33,720 nucleotides of DNA. It comes from Deltaproteobacteria bacterium (lineage in GTDB: Bacteria > Myxococcota_A > Polyangia > JAAYKL01). The stretch spans positions 1-33,720 of the forward strand of contig JAFGXQ010000162.1 in NCBI GenBank assembly GCA_016936575.1, written 5' to 3'. The translations under genes were made by a program, and so were the position numbers. The stretch's first letter is position 1, and every line of letters begins with the position of its first letter. The notes beneath the pieces are model-generated. The model was not told the origin of the DNA. It made no database searches and saw only the letters and a program-made list of their open reading frames with translations. Below, piece by piece: positions 7,097 to 15,221 of this stretch.

Positions 7097-7327
7097 ATGG
7101 AAACGGTACGCGTATTCAAATCGGGCAATAGTCAGGCGGTGCGCATTCCCAAAGAATTTGCCACGGAGGACACCGAACTGTTCATTCAGAAAGTCGGTTG
7201 TTCGCTGGTGTTGACTTCCCCCAAACATATTTGGGAGGGATTTGAAACCAGCATCGAAGAATTTTCTGAAGACCTGTTTGAGAACGGACGTGAACAACCG
7301 GCCATGCAGGTGCGTGACGATCTATAA
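7097..7327 (+). CDS. vapB: AbrB-type antitoxin VapB (pair 2)
   Basis: The protein has 76 residues. The ATG at 7097 has GGAGG eight bases upstream and is preferred to an in-frame ATG at 7082 that overlaps this site. METVRVFKSGNSQAVRIPKEF is the standard VapB swapped-hairpin DNA-binding start. The rest carries the acidic toxin-binding tail (TSIEEFSEDLFEN). The stop TAA shares one base with the ATG of vapC (TAATG), so the two are coupled. It belongs to a different subfamily from the antitoxin at 3737-3991. Confidence 0.92.
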   Translation: METVRVFKSGNSQAVRIPKEFATEDTELFIQKVGCSLVLTSPKHIWEGFETSIEEFSEDLFENGREQPAMQVRDDL

Positions 7328-7728
7328 TGTACCTGCTCGATACCAATATTTGCATTTACCTGATAAAACGTAAATTTCCACATTTGCAGGTTCGGGTACA
7401 GAGAGAACCGCTGTTCAACATCGCAGTTTCGGCTGTGACGGTGGCAGAGCTGGAGTTCGGCATCGCCAAAAGTCTCTACCCCAAAAAGAACCGCGTTCTC
7501 CTTTTCAGTTTTCTTTCGCCGTTCAAACTCATTGCGTTCGGTCCCGAAGACGCCGAGCACTTCGGTTTGATTCGGCACGATTTAAATCGTCGGGGAACGC
7601 CTATTGGTCCTTATGACTTACAGCTGGCAGCCCAATGCCAATCTCGCGATTTAACCCTGGTCACCAACAACACCAAAGAATTCGAACGAGTTCCAGAACT
7701 GAAACTGGAAAACTGGACGCTGGAATAA
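7327..7728 (+). CDS. vapC: VapC-type PIN-domain ribonuclease toxin (pair 2)
   Basis: This 133-residue PIN protein has D5 (YLLDTNICIYL), E41 (VAELEFG), D97 (GPYDLQLAA) and the C-terminal LVTNNTKEFERV motif with E118. This is close to the common VapC group that pairs with VagC/VapB antitoxins. All catalytic positions appear intact, so the toxin is probably active. Only six bases separate its stop from the second 83-bp repeat. Confidence 0.93.
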   Translation: MYLLDTNICIYLIKRKFPHLQVRVQREPLFNIAVSAVTVAELEFGIAKSLYPKKNRVLLFSFLSPFKLIAFGPEDAEHFGLIRHDLNRRGTPIGPYDLQLAAQCQSRDLTLVTNNTKEFERVPELKLENWTLE

Positions 7729-7734
7729 ATTCTT

Positions 7735-7817
7735 AAATTTTATGGGTGCATTTTGACCGGCGCCGAAGGCAGTGGTTCCTGCAGGGGCAGGTGGAGTGAA
7801 TGTACGATATAACTTGT
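7735..7817 (+). repeat. 83-bp direct repeat, copy 2 (orphan imuB tail)
   Basis: This is a near-exact copy of 6969-7051 with one substitution (C7749). It carries the codons and stop of the imuB C-terminus but no coding context, so it is a remnant. It lies six bases after the vapC stop. Confidence 0.95.
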
Positions 7818-7893
7818 GCATTTGCGTGGATGAGGAGAAGATTTCGGTGTCATGTATACTGAACATGGTACGACCGCATGCGGGAGGGTGGTT

Positions 7894-8985
7894 ATGTACA
7901 GAAAAATTGTGTCTCATAGTTTGTACAAGGGATTGTCCGGTCCGGGAACAAAACAGAAGAAGCTGGGATTGGCTCCCGGGAGTGTGGTGTACACCGGGGA
8001 GACGGTTTCCGACTGCAGGTTATTTATCGCGGATTACGGCCCCGATGAGGTGGTGCATTTTGAAGTTGCGGTCGGACAGGATATTCCTTCCCAGCAGGCG
8101 CCACGGCGCTGGATTCAGGTGAGCGGGCTGAGCGATACCGAGTTTATTCAATCACTCGGCAAGCAGTACGGCATTCCGGAGCTGGTGCTTGAGGATGTGG
8201 TGAATCCGCATCACAACGCCAAGATTGAGGACTGCGGGAATTTTTTGTTTCTGATTATGAAAATGCCCGTTTTTGAAAAACAATCCGAATCATTGCGTTT
8301 TGAGCATGTCAGCATTCTGTTGTTCGATAACCTGGTGATCTCCTTTCAGGAAACAGATATGTTTCATTTCGAGCCGTTGAAGCAGCGCTTAGACAACCCG
8401 AACGCCCGTATGCGCAAGCACGGCTGCGATTATTTCGTGTACGCCATGTTGGATGTGGTGGTCGATACGTATATGTTTTTGGGGGATTTGTTTCGCGAAA
8501 AAATGGACCAGCTCGAAGACGACGTGATGGGGGCGCGTCGGAAAAATCTGGTGGAGAATATTCACCTCATCAAGCAGATGATTTCGAAAACCCGAAAAGC
8601 GACTCGGCCGCTGAAAGCCATCACGGATACGCTGGTTACCGGGGATGTTCCTCATTTCAGCAGCGCATTGGAACCGTTTCTCCGCGATTTGAAAGATCAC
8701 GTTCACCAGTTGGGTGATGTGCTTGAAAATCAGCGGGAAGAGGCAATGGCGCTGATGGAAAGCTATCTGTCGCTGATGAGCCATCGCACCAACGAGGTGA
8801 TGAAAATTCTCACAGTGGTAAGTTCCATTTTTATTCCCCTCGGGTTTCTGGCAGGCGTGTATGGAATGAATTTTGATCACATGCCGGAGCTGCATACCCG
8901 TTACGGCTATTTTGTGGTGGTGGGCATTATGGCCTCCGCTGCGGTGTCGATGCTGACGCTTTTCAGACTGAAAAAGTGGTTGTAG
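7894..8985 (+). CDS. corA: CorA-type magnesium/cobalt channel
   Basis: The protein has 363 residues. The ATG at 7894 follows GGGAGG with a normal spacer and is preferred to an in-frame ATG at 7852. The long cytoplasmic alpha/beta and helical funnel is followed by two C-terminal membrane helices. The signature YGMNF is at the end of TM1 (SSIFIPLGFLAGVYGMNF), and the short second helix ends in the basic FRLKKW. It would be an inner-membrane homopentamer for Mg2+, Co2+ or Ni2+. It is monocistronic, downstream of the second 83-bp repeat; before the cassette insertion it may have followed imuB directly. Confidence 0.94.
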   Translation: MYRKIVSHSLYKGLSGPGTKQKKLGLAPGSVVYTGETVSDCRLFIADYGPDEVVHFEVAVGQDIPSQQAPRRWIQVSGLSDTEFIQSLGKQYGIPELVLEDVVNPHHNAKIEDCGNFLFLIMKMPVFEKQSESLRFEHVSILLFDNLVISFQETDMFHFEPLKQRLDNPNARMRKHGCDYFVYAMLDVVVDTYMFLGDLFREKMDQLEDDVMGARRKNLVENIHLIKQMISKTRKATRPLKAITDTLVTGDVPHFSSALEPFLRDLKDHVHQLGDVLENQREEAMALMESYLSLMSHRTNEVMKILTVVSSIFIPLGFLAGVYGMNFDHMPELHTRYGYFVVVGIMASAAVSMLTLFRLKKWL

Positions 8986-9059
8986 CCACAACGGATTCAG
9001 GAGCAACCCTTTGGAAGCGGTCGCGTTTTTGGGGCGTGTTATTGAAAAAGTATCAAACA

Positions 9060-9090
9060 TTGACTACCCCAAAACAGGTGTCAGAATTAT
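9060..9090 (+). promoter_or_regulatory. Weak candidate promoter of the duplicated membrane protein
   Basis: TTGACT (9060-9065) is followed 17-19 bp later by an AT-rich AGAATTAT box (9083-9090). It lies in the 165-bp gap between corA and the next gene, which has no obvious ribosome binding site. Confidence 0.3.
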
Positions 9091-9150
9091 TTTTAACCAT
9101 GTTGGTTCAATTCTTCGAATGGAACGTGCAATTGAAAAGTACAACTTCGA

Positions 9151-10740
9151 ATGATGCCATCTGATTTACCTTTGAGCGTGTCCGGGCGACCAATCGATAA
9201 GATTGAATCCGTTTCTTCGAACACACTGTTGGCAGACTCGGCATTCCGTCATCGGTACGCCATTTTCGGGGTCATCGGTGGGTTGCTTTGTCAGACATTT
9301 TTTTTCATATACAATTTTTATATCGCGCATGAAATCGAGGCGTTTTTTGATTTGTCGAGTATTTTTCTGCTGATTGCGACCCTTCTCATCCTCACGCGCA
9401 GCCAAAAAGACACGACAGCGTACCGTATCGGTGTATTTACCATTCTATATATTTGTTCTTATACCGTGTTTTTATCGAACTACGAAAGCGGCGCCGCAAT
9501 TCAAGGATATTTCGCCATACCAGTTGCCCTGTTTTACCTGTTGGGTATCCGTGAAGGGATTATCTGGCTGGGCGTACTGCTCGGCGTCATGCTGTTCGCA
9601 ATGCATTTTTCCGCAAAACCCAATGAAGAAGAAATCACTTCGTTGCCGGTACTGGATATCATTGTTTCTTTCGGTATTTTGACTTTTTTTTCGATTATCT
9701 CAGAATGGTTTCGGCAACAATCGTGGAATGAATTCTCCTCTTCGCGAAAAGCCCTTGAAAAGGCGGCCCGTGAGCTTCAAAAAATGGAAGGATTGGTGCC
9801 CATATGTAGCTACTGCAAAAGCGTTCGGGACGACAATGGATACTGGCGGAATCTTGAAAACTACTTGAAGAAGTATTCACATGCGCTCATCAGTACCGGT
9901 ATCTGCCGAGAGTGCGCAAAGAAGAATGTCCATTTAACAGAAACAAGCAGTTTTCCCTTGCCGAATGAAGTAAAGAAGTTTGATACGTGGCGGCGCAGCG
10001 ACGAACAAAACCGTCAGCGGTTTTTAAAGTACGCGGTGATGGTGGGTGCACCGGTCATTTTAGCATTCAGCGCGCGCAGCGTTTTGGCGGGGCAAGACGG
10101 ATTTTTTGAACTGGCGGTGCAATTCATTTTTACAATTCTCCTCATCGCCGCAGCCGTGTATCTGCACGTGAAACAAACAGGACAATACGTATACCAGTTT
10201 GGGATCGCGGTCTTTTTTGGCATTTTAACAGTTCAGTTTTTCACTCCAACGCCCAATTCCACAGATCACTTCTGGTTGTATATTTTCCCGGTGGCGGTGA
10301 ATTTTATTTTGCCTCCGCGTTCCGGAATCGCCTGGACTGCAGCCATGCTTGTTTTTGCCATTGCTGTGTTTGCCTCGCCGATGTTCACCGCAAAGTACGG
10401 GTACGCCTCCGATACGGGATTTTTCTTTTTGACCGCCTATCCGCTCATCGGGTTTTTCACCGCTACAATGGCGAGCGTCCGCCATCGGTATGCGGTAGAC
10501 ATGCAAGCACATATGGCGCTTCTTGAACAGACATACGAAAGCATTAAAACCCTGAAAGGACTCGTCCCGGTTTGCCGGGTTTGCAAATCGATTCACAACG
10601 ACAAAGGGTTTTGGGAAGCGGTGGATACGTACTTGCTGAAGCACACAGACTTGCTACTGACTCATAGTATCTGCGAAGAATGCCTGGCGCGTGAAATGCC
10701 TGACCTATACGCCGAAATGAAAGCGGCGGGGGAAATTTAA
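9151..10740 (+). CDS. Internally duplicated membrane protein with two Cys4 motifs
   Basis: This 529-residue protein is built from two tandem halves. Each has about five to six membrane helices (about 35-190 and 292-440), a short coiled segment, and a motif of the form GLVPxCxxCKSxxxDxGxW...ICxEC. The cysteines are C219, C222, C252, C255 and C475, C478, C508, C511, fit to hold one zinc each. The same Cys motif is known at the end of many sensor kinases and response regulators in deltaproteobacteria, but no kinase, GGDEF or other output domain is present here. It may be a membrane sensor or redox/metal-responsive adaptor; the function is unknown. No clear Shine-Dalgarno precedes the ATG-ATG start, so the start is uncertain by one codon. 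Confidence 0.8.
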   Translation: MMPSDLPLSVSGRPIDKIESVSSNTLLADSAFRHRYAIFGVIGGLLCQTFFFIYNFYIAHEIEAFFDLSSIFLLIATLLILTRSQKDTTAYRIGVFTILYICSYTVFLSNYESGAAIQGYFAIPVALFYLLGIREGIIWLGVLLGVMLFAMHFSAKPNEEEITSLPVLDIIVSFGILTFFSIISEWFRQQSWNEFSSSRKALEKAARELQKMEGLVPICSYCKSVRDDNGYWRNLENYLKKYSHALISTGICRECAKKNVHLTETSSFPLPNEVKKFDTWRRSDEQNRQRFLKYAVMVGAPVILAFSARSVLAGQDGFFELAVQFIFTILLIAAAVYLHVKQTGQYVYQFGIAVFFGILTVQFFTPTPNSTDHFWLYIFPVAVNFILPPRSGIAWTAAMLVFAIAVFASPMFTAKYGYASDTGFFFLTAYPLIGFFTATMASVRHRYAVDMQAHMALLEQTYESIKTLKGLVPVCRVCKSIHNDKGFWEAVDTYLLKHTDLLLTHSICEECLAREMPDLYAEMKAAGEI

Positions 10741-10772
10741 CTTCCCCGACAAAACAGCTTGTTCTGGGAATG

Positions 10773-11522
10773 CTAGGGCAAATCAACCACCAACAGCGGT
10801 ACATTGACTTCCATACCCCGATACGCAAAATGGACGGGCGGCAACGACAAAGGAACCACGTCCACAGCGGGAATCCCCAGACCGAAGCGAAGACTGCGGT
10901 TTACATGAAACAGTGCTCCACTGGAAAGGTGTGCCAGCCGTTCCGCGCGTTCGGCAGGAAATGAAATTCGGCTTTGCGCCGGTATTTCAGAATCAATGAC
11001 TTTTTCGGAATCATCGGTGGTATCCGGGGCGGGTGGTCCCAACGGCCCTTCCGGGAGTCCGTCCGGCCGCGATTCTATTTCGGTGGTGGTTCCGGTATCT
11101 CCATGTTGCTGAATTTCCAGAGATTGAACCGGGATCGCTCGGTCGCCCCGTTTGGCGCCCACATCGTCGGGGTGAAATGCCCGCGCGGACGATGCGCCGA
11201 TAACCGTGGGAATGATACCCACCATGCTGGTAATTAACAGTGCGATGGCGCCGCCCCGCGACTTCTGTTCCAGTTTGTATCCGCCGATGCCGCCCCCCAC
11301 AGCGCCCACCGCCGGAAACACCAGGTACGGCCAAAGCGGTTTTACCCGAATAATCGATTCCACCACCACCACAACCTCCGCTCCGGCGACAATACCGCCG
11401 ATGGTTCCAACGCCCTTACCGGTGACATCCTGTGCCCGCACCGGTGCACAGACGCTGAAAATCACAGCGATAACAATACCCCCCAACCATTTTTCGGCTC
11501 CCTGAAACAGCACACCCTCCAT
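10773..11522 (-). CDS. Hypothetical membrane/secreted protein
   Basis: This 249-residue protein is not recognised. It starts with a hydrophobic signal-like segment (GGIVIAVIFSVCAPVRA) followed by Gly-rich hydrophobic stretches (GTIGGIVAGAEVVVVVE, then FPAVGAVGGGIGGYKL and AIALLITSMVGIIPTVIGA) that look like glycine-zipper membrane helices. A polar Pro/Asp-rich linker (about 120-180) precedes a short conserved-looking C-terminus. The start has no strong ribosome binding site. It reads with birA and nadC but is separated from birA by 115 bp, so it may be its own unit. An envelope role is inference from the helices. Confidence 0.6.
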   Translation of the reverse strand: MEGVLFQGAEKWLGGIVIAVIFSVCAPVRAQDVTGKGVGTIGGIVAGAEVVVVVESIIRVKPLWPYLVFPAVGAVGGGIGGYKLEQKSRGGAIALLITSMVGIIPTVIGASSARAFHPDDVGAKRGDRAIPVQSLEIQQHGDTGTTTEIESRPDGLPEGPLGPPAPDTTDDSEKVIDSEIPAQSRISFPAERAERLAHLSSGALFHVNRSLRFGLGIPAVDVVPLSLPPVHFAYRGMEVNVPLLVVDLP

Positions 11523-11596
11523 AATCCATAAGAGCGGTTATATTTTTCTATTTATCCACTATTTTTCGTTATCACAAAGAAACTTGCCTTTTAATT

Positions 11597-11608
11597 GTAA
11601 CGCGTTAC
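11597..11608. promoter_or_regulatory. 12-bp perfect palindrome upstream of the 10773-11522 gene
   Basis: GTAACGCGTTAC is fully self-complementary and sits in the short gap between the birA stop and the start of the next minus-strand gene. It is a plausible operator half-turn site; nothing identifies the regulator. Confidence 0.25.
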
Positions 11609-11637
11609 GCCGAAAAAAAGTATTGATGCGGCCATTT

Positions 11638-12435
11638 TCAGTCGAGGGATTCGACCATTCCTCCCGGTATGGTGCAGATATCGCCTCCGTCCTGTTTTAC
11701 CAGCAGCCGTCCCGATTCATGGAGATCGATGGTTTCTCCCACCACGTCGCCCACTTTCACGCGTCTGCCGAACGGCTCGCAATGCATCTTCCATGTGTCA
11801 ATTAATTCGGCGGTTTTCCCCTCCATCAGCCGAGAACACCACTGGTGTAGTTCACAAATCCAATGGGCGGAGATTTGCTCTCGCAGATGCGTTTGTGGTG
11901 TGGGCGTTTTCGAGTAGTCCAGGTAGCTCGCAATGTTTGACAGTTCTTCTGGAAATGACTGCTTCCCCAGGTTGAGTCCCAGCCCCACAACAGCAATGGC
12001 AGAATCGTTCTCGATTCCCGGGGTTTCGCACAGTATACCACCGACTTTTTTTCGGCGTTGCAGCAAGTCATTGGGCCATTTTAACACCACGTCTGAAATG
12101 CCTGTGGCGCGAAGTGCACTCGACGCGGCAATTCCGGCGGCCAAAGGTACCAGCGGCAGTCGTTCAGCTATCTCCCCGGTTATCTGGAAGGCTGCTGAAA
12201 TGTACAGATTTTCTGTGGTGTCAGAGTGCCACTGGTTCCCGCTGCGCCCCCGGCCGCCGGTTTGACGCTGTGATACGACAACGCATCCGGCATGGCCTCC
12301 AGCCGCCAATTGACGCATCAATTCGGTTGAGGTGGAATCAATTTCCCGATGCACGGTCAACGAAATGGAATCGGGCGAAAGTATATTCTGTAGCTGTTTT
12401 TGAAAAAATGATTCTGAAAAAAAAGAAGCCGTCAT
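11638..12435 (-). CDS. birA: Biotin-protein ligase BirA, catalytic form without HTH
   Basis: The protein has 265 residues. The ATG at 12435 lies five bases beyond the nadC stop; a longer in-frame extension would run deep into nadC and is rejected. The ligase signature is clear: GRGRSGNQW (61-69), KWPND (119-123) and VGGILCE (131-137). A C-terminal SH3-like cap ends in the CTIPGGMVE region. It has no N-terminal helix-turn-helix, so it biotinylates but should not repress. It makes biotinyl-AMP and transfers biotin to the lysine of carrier domains such as the one at 27493-27714. It forms an operon with nadC. Confidence 0.93.
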   Translation of the reverse strand: MTASFFSESFFQKQLQNILSPDSISLTVHREIDSTSTELMRQLAAGGHAGCVVVSQRQTGGRGRSGNQWHSDTTENLYISAAFQITGEIAERLPLVPLAAGIAASSALRATGISDVVLKWPNDLLQRRKKVGGILCETPGIENDSAIAVVGLGLNLGKQSFPEELSNIASYLDYSKTPTPQTHLREQISAHWICELHQWCSRLMEGKTAELIDTWKMHCEPFGRRVKVGDVVGETIDLHESGRLLVKQDGGDICTIPGGMVESLD

Positions 12436-12440
12436 AGTGA

Positions 12441-13283
12441 CTATTCTATTAAGAAGCTGATATCTGCCGACGGCGCGGAATGAGTGAACGCCCCAACCGA
12501 AATGATATCGACGCCGGTCTGCGCAATGGCAGCGACCGTTTTCAGATTGACGCCGCCAGATGCCTCCAGCAGCGCTTTGCCGTTTACCAGTTTTACACAC
12601 TCGGCCATTTCATCATTGGTCATGTTGTCCAGCATGATAATATCGGCGTTCGCGTCGAGCGCTTCCTGCAACTCTTTGCGGTTGGTCACTTCCACTTCCA
12701 CCGCCAGTGGGTGGGGGCCGTTTTGTTTGCACCGGGTTACAGCTGCGGTTACCGAGCCTGCCGCCCGAATGTGATTTTCTTTAATCAGAATGCCGCCGCC
12801 CAGATCTACCCGGTGGTTGTTCCCGCCCCCCACCAGCACGGCAGCGCGTTCCAGATAGCGCATTCCGGGAGTGGTTTTGCGGGTATCCACCAGGCGTACA
12901 CAGCATTCATTCGGCACTGCGTCCACAAATGTGCGGGTCATGGTCGCGGTTCCGCAAATGCGCTGCAAAAAATTCAACGCAACTCTCTCTGCCATCAATA
13001 GGGATGCGGTTTTTCCTTTGGCCACTGCCATGAGTGTTCCGGATTCGATTTGCGCACCTTCTTCCACATGAATGTCGAGCACCGTGGTATGGTCCACCCG
13101 TTTCATCACGGCTTCGAAAATATCCAGACCACAGACTACCAGATTCTGTTTGGCAATGACGCGGCCCTCGCTTTCAGCAGCCGGGGGAACACACAAACGT
13201 GTGGTCACATCCCCGCGTCCGAGGTCTTCTTCCAATGCAATATCAATTAGTTGTTCCACCGTGGGCGGTGTTCCTGCTTTCAT
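12441..13283 (-). CDS. nadC: Nicotinate-nucleotide pyrophosphorylase (quinolinate phosphoribosyltransferase)
   Basis: This 280-residue enzyme converts quinolinate and PRPP to nicotinate mononucleotide, CO2 and PPi in NAD synthesis, in the cytoplasm as a dimer. The family signatures are intact: EEDLGRGDVTT (18-28), ALNFLQRICGTAT, LVDTRKTTPGMR, KxNHI (IKENHIRAAG) and the C-terminal LEASGG and ISVGAFTHSAP stretch. AAGGA precedes the ATG. The birA start follows its stop by five bases, an arrangement seen in several bacterial groups. Confidence 0.96.
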   Translation of the reverse strand: MKAGTPPTVEQLIDIALEEDLGRGDVTTRLCVPPAAESEGRVIAKQNLVVCGLDIFEAVMKRVDHTTVLDIHVEEGAQIESGTLMAVAKGKTASLLMAERVALNFLQRICGTATMTRTFVDAVPNECCVRLVDTRKTTPGMRYLERAAVLVGGGNNHRVDLGGGILIKENHIRAAGSVTAAVTRCKQNGPHPLAVEVEVTNRKELQEALDANADIIMLDNMTNDEMAECVKLVNGKALLEASGGVNLKTVAAIAQTGVDIISVGAFTHSAPSADISFLIE

Positions 13284-13386
13284 GTCTCATCCTTTTTACA
13301 AACGGGCCGGGTTGAAGGCACCAAGATTCACAATACAATCACAATGCCTTGTAGCAAGATTTGCCTTTGAAAAAAAGATTCTTTTG

Positions 13387-14076
13387 CTACAGCCCCAGGC
13401 CGCTTCTGAAAATGTCCATGAACACATTGCACAGGCCGTGAAAAATGATGGGGGCGATGATGCTGTTTCTTTTTATCTTTAAATATCCAAATGCCAGCGC
13501 CGGGAAAAAGACCAGCAGTCGGCTTGCGTGAAAGTCCACCGAGAAATGTCCCACGGCAAAAACAAGTGATGAAATCCACAGCCCGTGTCCGATTTTCGCG
13601 CCCAGTATGGTGATTCGACCGGTGAAAATGTCGTCCAGGCGACCGAGCAGATAGCCGCGAAAAAAGAATTCTTCGGGCAGCGCCACTACAAGGAAATGCG
13701 CCACAAACGTTGATACATATCCGGCTGGAACATTCAGCGTCCAGTTGGGGAGCTGCAACTGCCACATTTCAGGGAAAAGAAAAACAGCTGCCACAATCGG
13801 CGGCCAGGTAATTGCGGCAAGCATGAATATCATCGGAAAATCCGGGAGTGGACTCTGAAATTTCATACCGTATCGTTCGTAAGGCTTTCCCCGCCTATCG
13901 AGTACGATGACCGGCAAAAAGATAAACAGCGCGCCGATAAGCGCCGACAATGCGCCTTCGAATCCCATTGCGTTCGCTGCTTGTACCAGGGCAATCACCA
14001 GCAAAAATTGCACAGAGACCACAATAGCGGTTTCCATTTTCATGGATGCGACGGAAATGGGAGTGGATTCGGTCAT
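13387..14076 (-). CDS. CPBP-family intramembrane protease
   Basis: The protein has 229 residues and about six to seven hydrophobic helices. The CPBP (Abi/CAAX-like) catalytic motifs are visible: PEEFFFRGYLL (EExxxR), FAVGHF (histidine) and FHGLCNVF (HxxxN). These glutamic-type membrane proteases cleave or process membrane proteins; some sort surface proteins in Myxococcota, but no sorting tag is seen in the nearby proteins. It lies between nadC and a radical SAM gene on the same strand, with short gaps of 103 and 60 bp. Confidence 0.88.
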   Translation of the reverse strand: MTESTPISVASMKMETAIVVSVQFLLVIALVQAANAMGFEGALSALIGALFIFLPVIVLDRRGKPYERYGMKFQSPLPDFPMIFMLAAITWPPIVAAVFLFPEMWQLQLPNWTLNVPAGYVSTFVAHFLVVALPEEFFFRGYLLGRLDDIFTGRITILGAKIGHGLWISSLVFAVGHFSVDFHASRLLVFFPALAFGYLKIKRNSIIAPIIFHGLCNVFMDIFRSGLGL

Positions 14077-14136
14077 TGCGTCTTTCCGGTGTTGTATTTG
14101 CGACGTTGTATTTTTACGGTTTTGTAATTGATAATA

Positions 14137-15096
14137 CTACAATTTTCTCACGGTTGGGTTTTTCCCGGTCGTGCGATAGTAAATACCCTGTTCCGTGTTA
14201 TCGGCCTGGATGATTCCCGCGGCCAGCAAACGTTCCAGGATGTTTCGGGCATCCGCCTCAGTGAGGTGGTGACTGTCGCAAATGTCGTGCAGGGTGCAGG
14301 GACGGCGCATCAGGGTTTCGCGAACATTTTTATCCAGGTCATCAAAGTTGTGCGTCGGTTTTTTAGAGTGGTTTCGCTTTTCAAATTTTGCAATGGGGGT
14401 CGCCTTCGGGCCTAGAATGGATTTGGCCAGTTCAAGCGTATCTTCCCCACAGGGCATGGCGCCGCGCTCGGGAACCGGCGGTCGCACGGGGGTGTTGATG
14501 TCGATTCGGTCGCATTTTATTTGTCGGGTGATGGTAGCGATATTTTCAATACTCTGTCGGTCGTCGTTGATGCCGTCAATCAGCATCACTTCCAGCCTCA
14601 CTTCTTTGGGATGTGCGTTCGTTACCTCGATGAGAGCGGTCACAATATCGTTAAAATTCAAGTCCGGATGGGGCTTATTGATTTTTTGGAATGTGGCCTC
14701 GTCCCCAGCATCGAGCGACGGAGCGAGAATGTCGGCTTTCAAGGCGGCTGCTCTGACTTCGGGAACAGTGAGCAGCACCGCGTTGGTAATCAGCAGCACA
14801 GGCGCGGAAGATAATTTTTTCAGTTCATCGATTAACTCGCCCAAACGGCTGTACAATGTGGGTTCCCCTGAACCGGCCAGGGTGATGACATCGGGACGCG
14901 GCCCTTCTTCGAGCGCCGCTTTCACATCGCGGATGATTTCCTCAATTGGAAAAAAAGTTTCCTGCTCCATCTGGAGACAATCGGTTTCCCCCAGCTGACA
15001 GTATATGCAATCCAGTGGGCATGTTTTATGGGGGACGATGTCCACTCCCAGTGATAGTCCGAATCGTCTTGATGGTACGGGGCCGTAGATTCTCAT
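14137..15096 (-). CDS. Radical SAM protein with C-terminal winged-helix-like domain
   Basis: This 319-residue protein starts RIYGPVPSRRFGLSLGVD, typical of the COG0731-like radical SAM group. C26, C30 and C33 (CPLDCIYC) bind the 4Fe-4S cluster that cleaves S-adenosylmethionine, and LAGSGEPTL is the GGE-like SAM-binding strand. The barrel ends near residue 220. A C-terminal segment (about 245-310; DICDSHHLTEADARNILERL) resembles a winged helix, so nucleic-acid or protein binding is possible. The substrate is unknown. No neighbour suggests a pathway. Confidence 0.85.
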   Translation of the reverse strand: MRIYGPVPSRRFGLSLGVDIVPHKTCPLDCIYCQLGETDCLQMEQETFFPIEEIIRDVKAALEEGPRPDVITLAGSGEPTLYSRLGELIDELKKLSSAPVLLITNAVLLTVPEVRAAALKADILAPSLDAGDEATFQKINKPHPDLNFNDIVTALIEVTNAHPKEVRLEVMLIDGINDDRQSIENIATITRQIKCDRIDINTPVRPPVPERGAMPCGEDTLELAKSILGPKATPIAKFEKRNHSKKPTHNFDDLDKNVRETLMRRPCTLHDICDSHHLTEADARNILERLLAAGIIQADNTEQGIYYRTTGKNPTVRKL

Positions 15097-15221
15097 GGCA
15101 GAAAGCTCTATTCGAATTTCCGTTCTGTTTCCACAAATAATTAAAAAAAGTCGAATTCAGCAGTACAGTGCGAGAAGGGCAGGGAAAAGGGATTGAAAAA
15201 GAAATGTGAATGGGTGGAAAA

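Larger units (their letters stand above)
7052..7734 (+). mobile_element. vapBC cassette bounded by 83-bp direct repeats
   Basis: This 683-bp segment contains only a promoter/operator, vapB and vapC. It sits exactly between the two copies of the 83-bp repeat. Removing it together with one copy would restore a continuous imuB-to-corA junction. No integrase or transposase is encoded, so calling it a mobile or acquired cassette is inference from the repeat geometry. Confidence 0.55.

Noticed and set aside
7772..8122. Possible small gene between vapC2 and corA
   Set aside because: It runs over the orphan repeat copy and out of frame through corA, with no domain or ribosome binding site.
8976..9164. 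62-residue frame between corA and the membrane protein
   Set aside because: It overlaps both neighbours, has no ribosome binding site and looks like random composition.
10729..10747. Bidirectional terminator between the convergent genes at 10740 and 10773
   Set aside because: GGGGAA/TTCCCC gives only a 6-bp stem with no T tract on either strand.
13387..14076. Phage-abortive-infection (Abi) role for the CPBP proteins
   Set aside because: The family name Abi is historical; both CPBP genes lie among housekeeping or envelope genes and no defence genes are adjacent.
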